NCBI RefSeq assembly: GCF_004664715.2
Contig: NC_051065.1
Location: forward strand, 151,616,826 to 151,680,825
Direction: 5' to 3'
Source of the DNA: Peromyscus leucopus
Taxonomy: Eukaryota; Chordata; Mammalia; Rodentia; Cricetidae
Length of the DNA stretch: 64,000 nt
Position numbers and translations under genes: made by a program. The notes beneath the pieces were generated by a model, which saw only the letters and a list, made by a program, of their open reading frames with translations, made no database searches and was not told the DNA's origin. Positions 11,999-24,690 of the stretch are shown here, in pieces. Numbering within the stretch: position 1 is the stretch's first letter; the number at the start of each line of letters is the position of its first letter.

Positions 11999-13604
11999 GT
12001 AGAACAAGTCAGTGGTGTGGTTTGGTGTTTCAGTCGTGGGCTGAGCCTAGGGTTTTGCGCCTGCTCACGTGTGCTCTGCTGCTGAGCTTCACCCTGTCTC
12101 CTTGGTTCATTCAAAGCCAATGCTGGGAGATTCTTCCTTCTGGTCCACATTTTCTCGGACTCTGGGGATTGCTTACTGCGAGGCTGGCTGACCCAGTCTG
12201 CCCCGGAAGAAATGGAGAGTGAGTGCTTCCTCTCTGAAACCAGACTTTGAGGTACTCATTCGCTCTGGCGGGAAACCCAGCACCTCTTGGGAAGACGATT
12301 CCATCCTGCCCTGCTGCTTTGCAGTTTACAGATCTTACACAGAGAGGTGCAGGGTGTGTCTTTTTCCCACTGCTGCTATAACAAATTAGGGCAGACTTAG
12401 TTAATAGCATCGGTTCATCATCTTTCGCTTCTGGAGGGCTGATGTCTCACATGGGTCCAGAGACCCCTCAGGATGCTCTAGGGGGTGAGTTCCTTTTTCA
12501 TCTTTTCTAGCTTCTGGAAGGTGCACCCTCTCTGTCTGCCAGGCTAGCACAGTAGCATCTACTCCCTGTTCTCCTGACCCCTGGTCAGGATCTAGGTGGT
12601 TACATCAGGTCCATTTGGACAATCGGGTCAGCAACTTGGACATGGACTTCTTTGAGACTGGGAGTTTCTATTCAATACAATGGGTCTTGGCCAGCTTAAG
12701 GCAGATGGACAGTAAGGCATCTAATTTTGTACCTTCTATCCTTAGACTCCACCCTGGGTTAATGGAATGGCATCCATGGGTCTGGCGTCCCGGGCTTGAG
12801 TGGATTTTCCCTGGCCTAACCAGAGCCTGCAGCAAGAGGCTTGTGTTCTCGTGGGAGATGGTGGTGAGGGCAGGTGCTCTCCGGAGCTCACAGTTCTGCC
12901 ATGCTGGGTCTGCCCCTCGTCCCTAGCTCCCATTTCTCATCTGGTGTCTTCATTATGCTTTCTCTCCTAGCTATGGAGCAGTGAAGCTGCCCGGAGCATG
13001 TTAAAAAGGCAGGCGAGGCTTTGGGAGCATGGCTCCTGGGCAGCAGTTAATTAACGGGGAGACAGAGTAGTGGAAACAAAGATGGCCACGCACCACTCTG
13101 TTGTTGCCTGCCCACTTCCTCCAGGTCCTGCATCAAGTTCCCCGGGTCTAATGAATGAAACTGGCGTTACCCTGTGAATCACATGTACTTGTGGGTTGTG
13201 TATAACTTACGCAGTGGCTCACGTGGAACTTCAGTTGTGCTCCAGTTCCTATCTGATATGGCAAAATATTTCACGCTGCTGACAAGATACAAGTGTGTCT
13301 CTCTGTGCCCGGGATGGTCTGTGATGAATTATGTATGGGGACTGAGATGGGCTGCTGCTCTAGGGGGTAAGTCGTGTAGCCCAGGGTGTGGCGTTGAGGG
13401 GAAGATCTCCTGAGGTGCTCTTGGTTTTATTTGGGACAGGTGGTCTGACCCTGCTGTGCAGGGGCTGTGAGGGGTGGCTGCAGCATAGCTGGCATCCTGT
13501 AGTGTCTGGGAAGGAGGGCATGACTGCAAATTCACCATTGTCAGCTTGGAGCAGTGCTGCTGTGGAATAGTTATCCTTCAATAAGCAGGCATGAGCACTA
13601 ATGC

Positions 13605-13770
13605 TCCATATTTGATCCTTATTATATTATGATGTTCCATTTTACTGATAAGAATGCTCAGGGTCTAAGAGGTTAAGTTAATTTAGGGAATATCCTGCAG
13701 TTGTAAAGTAGAGAGTTGAGACTCGTAATGAGTTGAGTCCATGTAAATGCCCAATTCCCATACACATCTT
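13605..13770 (-). repeat. MIR-like relic
   Basis: CATTTTACTGATAAGAATGC, CTAAGAGGTTAAGTTAATTT and GTAAAGTAGAGAGTTGAGAC read as an antisense MIR. Confidence 0.65.
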
Positions 13771-14058
13771 TCTACTAACGTCACCTGCATTTCCTGAATT
13801 ATTCCCCTATCCGAGTCAGGACTTTTGGATATGGGCTATTGGAGCCTTGGATGAAGTGTGTGTGTGGGGGGGCAACTGTTACTCACACACTAAGCCATAG
13901 TCTGGAGAGGAGGTGGCCTCAAACTCAGGTCAGCCACATTTCAGAAATTCCAGCTGCCTGTAGTTAACCTTCAGGCTAATCTGGCCTTAGCTGCTTTGGC
14001 TTCCTGTCCAAATTAAGTCACAGATTGAAAGAGAAATGTCCCTGGATGGCAATCACCT

Positions 14059-14110
14059 TTGTGTGTGTGTGTGTGACTGAGTGTGTGTGTGTGTGTGTGT
14101 ATGTGTGTGT
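14059..14110. repeat. (GT)n microsatellite, interrupted
   Basis: GT runs interrupted by ACTGA and by AT. Confidence 0.93.
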
Positions 14111-16419
14111 GACTATAAGTGTCTGGGTAGGTGACTGTGTAGCTGTGGTCAGTCTTTTCCAGTAGGTTGTGATTACCTGAGCAGAGACTGTTTTATATAA
14201 CTGTATCATCCACAGTTCCTGCTGTGAGGGGACCCTGAAAGTCACACATGCATTTCTGGGTCCTTTACCCTGTACTTTTATACTGTGAGGCTACAGACTG
14301 GGAGGGGACTGGGTTCTGTTGTAGGTTATACCTGAGTAGGGGTGGGAGGCTGCAGATTTACTAGGTAGATACGTACAAAATATGGCAAAGGCCATGGACT
14401 ACACAGACTAGAGTGGCAATGCTCTGTGCCTCCACATCCGTCATTGGTGACATGTCTATGTGTGCACAACTGCCTATGAAGACACGTACTCAAAGAGCAA
14501 GTCTGTGGTCATGGAAGGGCCTTGCCTCATTGGCCCCTTTCTTGAGTATAAAGGAGCTGCATACTTCCCAACGGGGATCCCTTTCCCTAGCTGTGTGGTC
14601 ACTGCCCTAAATCTGTGGGTTGAGTTTCATAATCCCAGTTGGGCTAAACACTTACTGTCTTGAATGTGAGCCCCATCTATAGTTTCATGGAGCACCCTAC
14701 ATTTTTGTCACGATGCTTAGGGTGCAGAGTCTGCAGCAGGGACCACAGGAACCAAAGCTGTGTTGAGTCCTCCATGCTTCATGCATGAGGACTTCATGGG
14801 GGTTCCTTCAGCCACCTACTATGTGTAGAGTGGGTGGTCTTTATTCCACTTCTTCCTGCTCCTGAGGAAGCCACCAGGGAGGGCAGGTAAATCAGTCCCA
14901 GTGCCATTTAGAGCTGGGTGGGTAGGGGTATAGATGTTGCTCTCCACTCTCAGAACCCTGCCTTAGAGATTGGGGAACACCCTAGGAAGTGTCTGCCTGA
15001 CATAGCAGAGACTTTGCAGTCAAGTTTATGTCATCATTCAAGGAGGGACTTCAGGGGTGGGTGTGGGTGTGGAGGGGCCTCCGGATCCATCTGGGAAGCT
15101 GAGTCCTTTTGACAGCTTGTTCCAAACAATAAATTCCTCTGCCACCCACGTAAGAGTTCTAGAATCTGTGAGTATCAGGAGAGCGTGCAGGACCTTCGAG
15201 ATCATTTGGTGAACTTCTGTTTGCTGCTGAGTAACTGCATGCGGGAGGGAGGTGACCTTGTTCAAGTCTTATGTACTTGTTCAAGGGGCTTACTAGGAGA
15301 GAGATGAGATCCAGGTATCCGGCTATGCTAAAAGATGAACTCAAGACAGAACGCTCTCCAGGAAACGGAGATGGCTGGAATCATGGGCACCTCAGTGGAA
15401 ATATGGGTATGAGTTGTAGGCATTGGATAAGTCTATGTCTTGAGCCTCCCCAGGCTCCTTCCTTGAATCTTCCTTCATTTCTGTAGCCCTGGGCCCCAGA
15501 AGCCTTTATCATCACCAAACAATGCCAGCAGTGCCACAGGGACCTTGGAAGATGCTGCACCAGGCGAAGTGCTCGTGGTGTCTTGAAATGCTTGAGCATC
15601 ATGCTGAGATCTTGGGGCTAACAACTGGCGGTTCAGAGCAGGCCCTGGGGGCTTTCATGATCATCAGCTGTGCCTCTGACCGCTAGTCATGCTCCTTTGC
15701 CTTTGGGGTGGTAGTTGCTGTTATCATTTGCTGGACAATCCCCCTAAGCTCAAGTATTTCCACATGCTATACCTTAGTCTCCACTCTTTGTCATCTTCCT
15801 AGAGCAAGACCAGATACACTTTGCCTTGCAGGTTATAACCCCCCTGATTATCACGAGGACACAAAGGAGAGGAACGTAAACAAAGGGGCAGAGTCACAGG
15901 TTGGAGAGCCTGGCAGACGTTACAGGCCTTGTTTCTGCTTTGTGATTTCTCCAAGGACACTCTACTAGGTGGTGTCCATTGCCCCAAGCCTTGGCCACAC
16001 CCAAAGATGAAGGCACATCAAATGCTTCCTCTGTCCTAAAAGAAAAAAGATGTTGAAGTAAAGGGGCCCCCAATATGCCTGGGTTCAGAAAGTGTCAGAA
16101 ACATTTGAGCAGAAGTCAGAGGGCAGCTCAGAGCACAGGGAGGATAGGAGAGATGCATGTAGAGAGAACATTCAGGAATTTCTTGAGTACATGGGATCGC
16201 CAGTGTGGGCTTAAGGTGCCAAAGAAGTTGGAGGGTTGGTGGCAGATAAGTCAGCCCTAGCCTGGGTCTCATTGGACAGGGCATCTCTCTGTCTCGGTGT
16301 ACTGTCAGTAATGGCAATGGTGCTTACAGTCTCCAGACTTAGAGTTGTCAGGATGTAGCACTGAAAAAGCATTCCTTCATCCATCACCAATGAAGGGACT
16401 CTGGCCAGCTTGAGTGTGG

Positions 16420-16885
16420 TGAGCATGGCTCTGACAGGTCTTGTCCTTCTCTCCCATGCCCTCTCCCTTGCTAAAAACCATCAGATTACATTCCTGAAGC
16501 TAGTCACCAAGGTCTGTTCCCTTATTTGGCCATTTCCTCCTCTTGAGGTTGACTACCAAGGTCCAGCTGTCAAAGTATTGAAGTCCAGCAATCAAAAGCC
16601 CCCTTTGGCCCACCTAATTAACATGCCCAATTAAAATTAAACACCTCATCCTAACGCAGAGTTTTCCCTTATTCCTTTATAAACCGCCATTTTCCATGTG
16701 CCACATGTCTTTCCTCTATCCAGAGGCAGTCCTTTGTTCCCCTTCAGGACAGATATCCCTGTACCCTATCCCTTGTTCCTTTCCCCTTCTCCCTTGTCCT
16801 CTATCTCCTGTGTTTGTCTCTTATTCCCAGTCTTCTGTGCTGAGAACTTGGTCTTGGGGGTCCTGGGCCAATACTTTTCCTTTCA
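16420..16885 (+). mobile_element. Probable solo LTR of a rodent endogenous retrovirus
   Basis: The stretch CCTAATTAACATGCCCAATT, a TATA box TTTATAAA at 16677-16684, GTCCTTTGTTCCCCTTCAGG and the final GGGGTCCTGGGCCAATACTT resemble a common rodent LTR from memory. The 3' limit is placed at CA (16884-16885) and the 5' limit is approximate. I see no flanking internal region, second LTR or certain target duplication, so it is called solo. Its TATA-like promoter points in the same direction as Cacna1c. Confidence 0.55.
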
Positions 16886-17544
16886 GCCTCTTTTTGTATT
16901 CTATGTGGGCCAGCTCTAGGAGAGGTGCCAGAGGGGCATAGTGCCTGTGCTGTGGTCTACCCTGCAGGTGGTGTTGGGCAAGACTGAAGCTGGGAAGGTA
17001 CCCAGCCGAGGCTCTGACGTCTGGTGTTTAATGGTGCTTGAGATGTATTTAGACAGGAGTCTGGTTTGACTCACTTGTGAAGGCATGTTTGTGCATCTGC
17101 ATGTATGATTTATTGGATATTTGAAAGTAATTTATAACCAAGATTCTTTGCATCCTTCCCCTGGCCCCATGTCACTGCTGAAAGCTCCCAGGAAGTGTTT
17201 GTGGAGGGCAGATCCTGGGCTCACTTCAGTATTGGTGCAAATTCCCTTGTTATTCCTGCCAGAAGGATGGCTTGGACATCTTAGAGTGCAAGCTTCTAAC
17301 TTCTTAATGAGTTATCAGAGTTTTTTGGGCTTACTTACAGGGCGTTGGCGAGGGCTACAACAGGAGCTCAGATGACCTCGAAACAGTAAACTGGCGAGTA
17401 TGTACCTCGCATGGATGATGGCTTTCCCGCAGCTGCACAGATCAATGTCCCCATGCTTGTCTTCCCTAGCCTAGTTACTCTAGCCCCTCTCTAAAACCCC
17501 ATGAGCAGTCAGGGCAGAATCTCACTCTGCTGGTTAGACTGAGT

Positions 17545-18030
17545 GGTTGGATGCACAAGTGAATGCCCAGTGACCATTCCTACTCCCTCACTCCCTGATG
17601 GGATGTGTATAATGCTTAGGGATGGAATCCTGTTATATCTGGCTTATTTCACATATCATAATGTTTCCCTTCATCTTGAAGCATGTGTCAGAACATCCTA
17701 TCCAGGGCTGATCAATATTCCAATGTAGAGCACATTTTGATAGCCCATTGATCCATTGGGGAACACTAGTGTTGTTTCTGTCTTTTGTCTCTTGTGAACA
17801 ATGCTGCTATGAACCCTGGTCTACAAATGCCTGTTGGAGTGTTTACTTTCTAATAATTTTGAATGTATGCCCACTAGTCAGATTGCTGGGTCATATAATA
17901 ATTGAATATTTAATTTTTTGAGGAACTTCCATCCTGCTTTCCAGTGGCTTGCATCATTCCATACTGCCAACAAGAATGTGTGGTAGTTCTGCTTTTCTGT
18001 ATTTTTATTAATATCTGATACTTCCTATTG
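17545..18030 (-). mobile_element. Ancient L1 (L1M-type) fragment
   Basis: On the + strand GGCTTATTTCACATATCATA, GTGAACAATGCTGCTATGAA, GCCCACTAGTCAGATTGCTG and TTTTTTGAGGAACTTCCATC match the antisense L1 3' region. No frame is intact. Confidence 0.82.
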
Positions 18031-19105
18031 ATCATAGACATACTAGTTGTGGTACAGTGCCTCTCTGGCTTTATGGGCTTGCGTGTAAACTGTGATAAGC
18101 CCAGGATGGCTCATCCTTCCCCGCCGATTCCTTACATCCTCTGCTGGGACCTGTCCACTGCCAAGGGTGGCTCCCAGCAGTCTTCTTGCTACCCTTCTCA
18201 GATGAATGCCCATGGGTTGCATTTGACTCTTATGCATAGGCTTTCAGGAGGTTGTGAGTTCCTATGCCTAGGCTAACAGGAGGCAGGGAGCAGAGTAGAT
18301 AGGCACTGCTTTTCCATTGGAAAGAGCCCAACTGTTGTTTGAGGGAGGGGATGCTGGGACACTTAGCCCAAGTAATGGGCAGGAGAGGCCTTGGTGGGGT
18401 CAGGCTAGTTGTCAAGAAGGTGAGAGCCATATGATGCCTGGCCCAGAGAGCTCTGGAGCCTAAGTGCTAAGATGGAGGACTTCTTATAGTGTTTAGAATT
18501 TCATTCTGAAGACAAGGAAAAGGAGAGCTAAGGAGAGGACTTCAGGAGTGAGCACAGAGCGGAAGGGAAGGAGCTGGGAGTAGGGTTCAGAGCCCTGAGC
18601 TTTTATCTTAGTCTTCCCCACCAAACATGGGCAGAGTCTAGAGCTAGACAGTTCTGTATTGGTATGGAGCTTATTTTTTACCTGTGGGCTTATTGCTGTT
18701 GCCTTCCACCTTGGTGTCTGCCTGTTGGCAGGGGTTTTAGAAGTTAACAAGACAAATGAGTGTAACCATTGTAAATGAAGGGAGTGTTATACTTTGCATG
18801 TAGCATCAATATTAAATATACAGGGAATATGAGGCAACAAGGGATTGATGTTTCCTTCTTCCACCTTAGTGAGCATGAGAGACATCCAGGAATAAGACAA
18901 GCAGGCCCGCATGACTCTGTTTCCGTACATATATTTTCCAGTGTGTGAATGTGAGGGGTAGCACCCCTCTTCTCTGCCCTGCAACCCCAATAGTGGGACA
19001 GTTTCTGAGCCCTTCCTCAATGGACTCCTTGGAAAGGGAGCATCATTTTGTGGGGCCTCTGGATCTCTCTGTACTTGTAGTTTCCCCTCACAAACTGACA
19101 CTTGA

Positions 19106-19154
<49 letters not shown>
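19106..19154. repeat. Compound microsatellite (CT)n(GT)n
   Basis: About 7 CT units followed by about 17 GT units. Confidence 0.96.
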
Positions 19155-19156
<2 letters not shown>

Positions 19157-19354
19157 AATGCAACAATTTTAAAGAGATGGTGCTTAAACCAAAAGATGTA
19201 TGTAGGGAAAATATTTAAAAAATAATACAACACTTTTCATGTTTCTCTTCAGTTAAAGAAGGTAGTCTTCCTTTGTGTCCTGAGGCTCTCTGTGTGGGTA
19301 TCTGGAACAGTTCTTATTAATAGCTACTGTTCTTTGGGTAGAATTTTCAGATGT

Positions 19355-19500
19355 ATAATCTCATTTGGTAGTCTTGGTTGTCCTGCAAGGAATGCATTAT
19401 TAATTCTATTTTTCAGAGCAGTTGACTGAGACCCAGAGAAATATCTATTTACTTGGCACTTTATAGAATCAGGGGCCTGGATGCATGTCATGTGACAAAC
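19355..19500 (-). repeat. MIR-like relic
   Basis: TCTATTTTTCAGAGCAGTTG, ACTGAGACCCAGAGAAATAT and surrounding bases read as an antisense MIR core. Confidence 0.6.
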
Positions 19501-21618
19501 TTTCCCTGGAGAGATGTAACACACATGTCTACTCACCCCAGATAGGGAACTGGAACCCACAACTGGCCAAAGTAAGTATACTACAAATGTCCCATTTGGT
19601 GAACCATTGCTTTTTTTTTGGGGGGGGGGTGTTACTCATAGGCTTATTGGTGAGGGGTTTTTCACAGGAGCAGAAAATGACTCAAAAACAGCTGCATCAC
19701 CAAAGCTTACCCCAGCATAGGTGACAACTGACAAAGCTTGGATCCTAGAGCACAGTGCACAGCCTGGAGGCAGCGATGCCGTGGGTCTAGAGCTTTTTGG
19801 GCAACTTGTCTGCTTTCTGCTTCTTCCAGGCAACCAGTCTGGTCTCAGAGTCTTTACAGTTTTTCTCTTTATAGAATCTTCTTTGCAGCTCAGCTTACTT
19901 CCTTAGAGGGGGATGCTAAGCTTTTATTGCTTACTCTGGCAAGGAGGGGCCTGGTGAATCTGGTCAGTTTCAGGGACTTCCTGAAGCTATTTTGAGTTGT
20001 TTACCCTTCTGCTTAAGGAACTTTGTGCAGGATGGAATGTTTTAATCTTCAGGAAAAATTTTCACAGTAGTGTGAGACCACATAGCTGTGCAACTCGTGG
20101 AAAGACACACACCCTTTCTGACGTCCGATTCTGCTTGGACTTCTTCTAAATCTTGTGGTTAGATAGACAGTCCATTTGAAACCTGGTTCCACTAGGTGTC
20201 CTGACAGATATAGGAACATGTGTCACCTCTAATGTGCCATCCTGATATTTTTTTCATGGAAATGCATCAGCGAGAGCAAAATGGTCTCTGAACCACATAG
20301 AAAGAGAAAGGAAAAGATCTGGCCTCTTTTCAGCAACCTTTCAACCTTGGTCACCTTCAGCCCACATAGTTCTGTTCTGGAGAGTCACTGCTGGAAACAC
20401 CAGGCTGTGTGTCTAGAGCCTTGGCTGCAGGTGGCACAAAGTCACCAGGCGTTCATGTAGAGGGTGTATGGAACTCCCTGCTCCTCTCTGCGACGGCAGG
20501 CAGGTGTTTGCTAGGTGGAGCTGTGCCCCTTCTAGAGGGGGCTTTCGACAGTGGGACAGGAGTCTGGCACTGGTTTGGCTGTGGTAATTCTGGTGGAATC
20601 TGTAGTCTATAAAAACAAAATCAAGTCTGTCCTCCCTTACCAAAGAATCATTTAATGTACAGGATTTGGAAAATGTATTAAAACATAAAAGTTATAGGGT
20701 TGAACTTCTAGCCATTCTGCCAGGGTTTTGACACTGTCCCTGGCCACCACTACCCCAACGACTTCCTGTTGACTTTCAGTAGACTCACTGAACTCACTGA
20801 ATTTAGGTGTGTTGTCACTAGGTGGTGGTAAATGGAGGGCCCTCTTTCCTCCGTGCCACGGAAGACGTGGAGGAGTATTTTACTGTTATTGTGGTTTGCT
20901 CTGAGTGATTGAAGCCTGAGATTTAGCTGCATCTGTGAGTTTCCCCCTTCATGCCTGCTGATGCCAAGGATGAAGTGGCATTGTGATTAGTGTCGAGGGG
21001 GGAAACATTAACCTTGATCAGGCTTTACTCCATGGGACTCCTTTTGGGGTTCCTTCTCCTCTGTCATCTTCTTGGCTTGCTATGTGGCAAAGGGTATAGA
21101 GAAGAAGAGGTTTCTGTGCTGGGTCTGAAAAGGTGTGGTTGCTGTTGGCATGGCCACCTTCTGGTTGGTGTGGCTTTGGGAATGCTCAGCTTCTCCACCG
21201 GCCTCCCCTCCTGCCTCTAGTGGGTCAGCAGAGGAAGGTGCTTTATTTATGGCAGCACTGATCTGCTGAGTTGGGGAGATGCTGCAGATGCCCTTGCTCC
21301 TTGCTGTCCCTTCATTATGGAGCAGATGTGATGGCTGTGGGCACGGGACTGTCCTCTGTATCTCATCTCTTCTGGAAAACCGAGGAAGAGTTGGGATGCT
21401 GCTATATTGGGTTCAGGCAGTTTGGGTGCGCAGCTCCAAGGCTGACACGCTCAAGGGAGGTTTTCATTTCAACTTCTCCCAGCTTGAGGGGCAATGTCAG
21501 GTTTCTATCTGCCCATTGAAGAAAATTGTTCCACACTTACTTTTTTGAGTGTCAGACAGGTAAAGATAGTCATGGCTTTGTTGTCTATTGGAGCTGAGAA
21601 TCCTGATGCTTTGGTAGT

Positions 21619-21642
21619 TTTTTTTTTTTTTTTTTTTTTTTT
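21619..21642. repeat. Poly(T) tract
   Basis: T homopolymer of about 24 nt. Confidence 0.9.
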
Positions 21643-21985
21643 CCAGGCAGTGGTTATGTTAAGATGGGAAAAGCGACCCATCTATCACATCCAGATCCCT
21701 TATTGGTTGCTCTCTTCTCCCTCTTAGAACCAAGTGCTTTCTTATCCCTTTCCCACTTCACATCTCAGTCTTCAGTGTGCCCTTCTCTGAGTGCCCAGGA
21801 GTACTGTCCAACATGGTCGTCTCCAGACTTGTGTTAGGTGGAAATTAACTGAAATGAACTTAAAATGTACTTCCTCAGTTGTACCAGAGACATTTCATGT
21901 GCTCCACAGACACATTTGACTGGTAGCCACCATATTGGATAGTTCAAAATGACATTCCATTTTCACTACTTTAAATGTTAGAATT

Positions 21986-22143
21986 GGGCCTGGGAATGGT
22001 GGCTCATGCCTGTAATCCCAGCATCTGAGTGGCTGGGGCTGGAGAATTGCCTTTAGTTTGAGACCAGATTGGGCTATACAGTGAGTTCCAGGCTCAGCCA
22101 GGACCATAGGGTGAGACTCTGTCTCAGAAAACAGAAAACAAAA
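21986..22143 (+). mobile_element. B1 SINE, old subfamily
   Basis: CTGGGAATGGTGGCTCATGC, CTGTAATCCCAGCATCTGAG, GTGAGTTCCAGGCTCAGCCA and GAGACTCTGTCTCAGAAAAC are in B1 order, with many differences from the consensus. Confidence 0.9.
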
Positions 22144-23593
22144 CCCCAAACCCAAACAACAGCATCAAAGCTGTACTGCATAGCATGTTGCTGTAAGATG
22201 ACATATCTCGAGCTGCTGTGGCCATTTTAGGAAGAAAAGTACTTGATACAGGAATTGAAGGATTCGGAGTGAGCCTGAAGGACTGGGGTTGGGGGAGACA
22301 GCCTTAGAACGGACTTGCCAGAGTGATACCCAAGCAACAGTGTGGAGCAGGTCAAGGGAACTGCATTTGGTTAGGAAGCTGGGCAGTTACAGCCCCCGTG
22401 CCCCGCGAGGTTAGGAGGCTGTTGGCAGGACCCCAGAGCTCTGTACCCGTGAGCAGATCCCTCCTCACCAGCTCTGCTTTCCCTTTGGGTCTGGGTTGTT
22501 CAGTCTCCAAGCCACATTAGGAATTCTGGCTTCAGGGAGACCAAGCCTTGTCACAGCCCTAGGCCTCTGTACTCCAGGAAGGCAGTAGAAAAAGGTTGGA
22601 AGAGGAGCCAAGATAGCCTCTGCCTGTCACTCCATGCCACAGGGTGACCCTGAAGGCACACTGGATTCATCTGTGGATAAACCCCTCTGAGCTGGCGATG
22701 GACAGAATCAAGATCAGGAGACAGGGTCCTCTCGCTTTCTAGTCACCAGGTTTACACTGGTTCAAGGATGGCTCCTGTGCTTTTAGGGGAATATGGGGCC
22801 TTTGTCACCGTGGGGGACTGACGTATGTAAAATTTGGATTGATGGCTGCAAAGGTCTTGGGTGACTTCTGACACAAAAAGAAGGCCTTAGCTGTGTCCTC
22901 AGAGACTCGTGAGTGACCAAGACTCCAGTAGGGCATCAGTTTGCAGCCTTTTCCTTCCTGGGTGAACTGCCTTCTGATCTAGAAGTCACTAAGGTGTTCT
23001 TCAGGAGTCACCAGCTCTGTTTTCAGCAGAAAGCACATGACCACTGAAGGAGACAATGCTGTTGAAGCTCATATCTTTTCCATGTCGGTGGCTCATTGGG
23101 GATCCCTTTTTGTTGCCCAGGGATCTGGGCATCTTTACTCAAGGGTGGCATGGAGGAGGGAGGGGCGGGAATGCTGAAAGCTCCTGCTTGGGTTTTGCTT
23201 CCTTGGATTAGAGCTTTTATGGCAGAATTGGGTCAAGCCAGGTCTGGAGTATGGAAAGGAACCACTGAACCAAGATTAGAGGGAAGAACATTCTAAGTGC
23301 ATGCAAATGCACTGTGGCAGACAAGAGCTGGGCATGTCTGAGGGATGAAAGGAGGTCAGTCTGTAGTAAGCTCAGGTACATTGGCCTGGGCCAGCATGCA
23401 CAGGCTTCAAGAAACACAACAGAGAGTTTGGGTTGGAAAATGATTGGAGCAGGAGCCTGACAGGGCCTGATTTAGCATTTGTGTTTCCCGAGAGATCATT
23501 GTGACTAGTTATGAGTGAGGCTTGGGTTAGAGATGGGGAAGCCAGGAGTGAGAGAAATGTCAGGGATTCCTGCAGCATTTCTGGGCAGGAGAT

Positions 23594-24236
23594 GGACGGT
23601 GGTGTGGACTGGAGTGGGACATAGGACGGTGGTGGCGTGGACTGGAGTGGGGGCATAGGACAGTGGCCTGGACTGGGACTGGAGTGGGGGCATAGGACAG
23701 TGGCATGGACTGGAGTGGGGGCATAGGACGGTGGCGTGGACTGGAGTGGGGGCATAGGACGGTGGCCTGGACTGGAGTGGGGGCATAGGACGGTGGCCTG
23801 GACTGGAGTGGGGGCATAGGACGGTGGTGTGGCCTGGACTGGAGTGGGGGGCATAGGACGGTGGTGTGGACTGGAGTGGGGGCATAGGACAGTGGTCTGG
23901 ACTAGAGTGGGGGCATGGGACGGTGGTGTGGACTGGAGTGGGGGCATAGGACGGTGGTGTGGACTGGAGTGGGGGCATGGGACGGTGGTGTGGACTGGAG
24001 TGGGGGCATAGGATGGTGGTGTGGACTGGAGTGGGGGCATAGGATGGTGGTGTGACTGAGTGGGGCATAGGATGGTGTGGACTGGAGTGGGGGCATAGGA
24101 TGGTGGTGTGGACGGTGGTGTGGACTGGAGTGGGGGCATAGGACGGTGGCGTGGACTGGAGTGGGGGCATAGGACGGTGGTGTGGACTGGAGTGGGGGCA
24201 TAGGACGGTGGCGTGGACTGGAGTGGGGGCATGGGA
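23594..24236. repeat. Minisatellite (VNTR), 31-bp unit, about 20 copies
   Basis: The unit is GGACTGGAGTGGGGGCATAG followed by GACGGTGGTGT. I count about 20 copies with a few variant positions: GT/GC/CT before GGACTGG, CATAGG/CATGGG, and GACGG/GACAG/GATGG. Several units are shorter or longer, for example a truncated one near 24052-24077 and an extended one near 24080-24122. Because 31 is not divisible by 3 and the unit has no antisense stop, all three minus-strand frames stay open for hundreds of bases without being genes. Confidence 0.97.
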
Positions 24237-24372
24237 AGTAGAGACCATTGGTCACTTCTCTTTCCTCAGAGCTCCTCCCCATCCATGGAGCAAATGGAAG
24301 GACTCAGTGCTCAAGGTGGAGATGGACAGACTCCATCACGTAACCTGTCATGTTTGCCTGTGGTCTATCTCC

Positions 24373-24690
24373 GTGTCAGTTAGCTTCCTGTCACTGTGAA
24401 ACTACCGGAGGCCACAGCCGAGAGGGAGGAACGGCCTACTTTGACTCACGGGGTTAGAAGAGCCAGTCCACGGCCTGTTGGCTCAGGTCTGTGGGAAGGA
24501 CTGCATCACGGGCAGGGAGTAGGGCTGGCACAGACCTTTTACCTCATGGTGGCTGGGGAGGAAAAGGACAGGAAGGGGTTATTACATTCCCTCAAGGACA
24601 TATCCCCAGCGAGTCAAGTTCCTTTCATCAGATCCCACCTCTTGAAGGTTTTCCACCTTCATGTAATGAAGATGAAGCATTTGTTATAGT
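24373..24690. mobile_element. Rodent interspersed repeat, family not certain
   Basis: TAGCTTCCTGTCACTGTGAA at one side and CAGATCCCACCTCTTGAAGG at the other resemble a frequent rodent repeat with a 'tcactgtgacaaaatacc' type beginning. The copy is diverged. Confidence 0.4.

Noticed and set aside
23372..24248. Long minus-strand reading frames of 286 and 247 residues rich in P, S, T and H
   Set aside because: They are the translation of the 31-bp tandem repeat. The unit lacks antisense stops in all frames, so the openness is a by-product.
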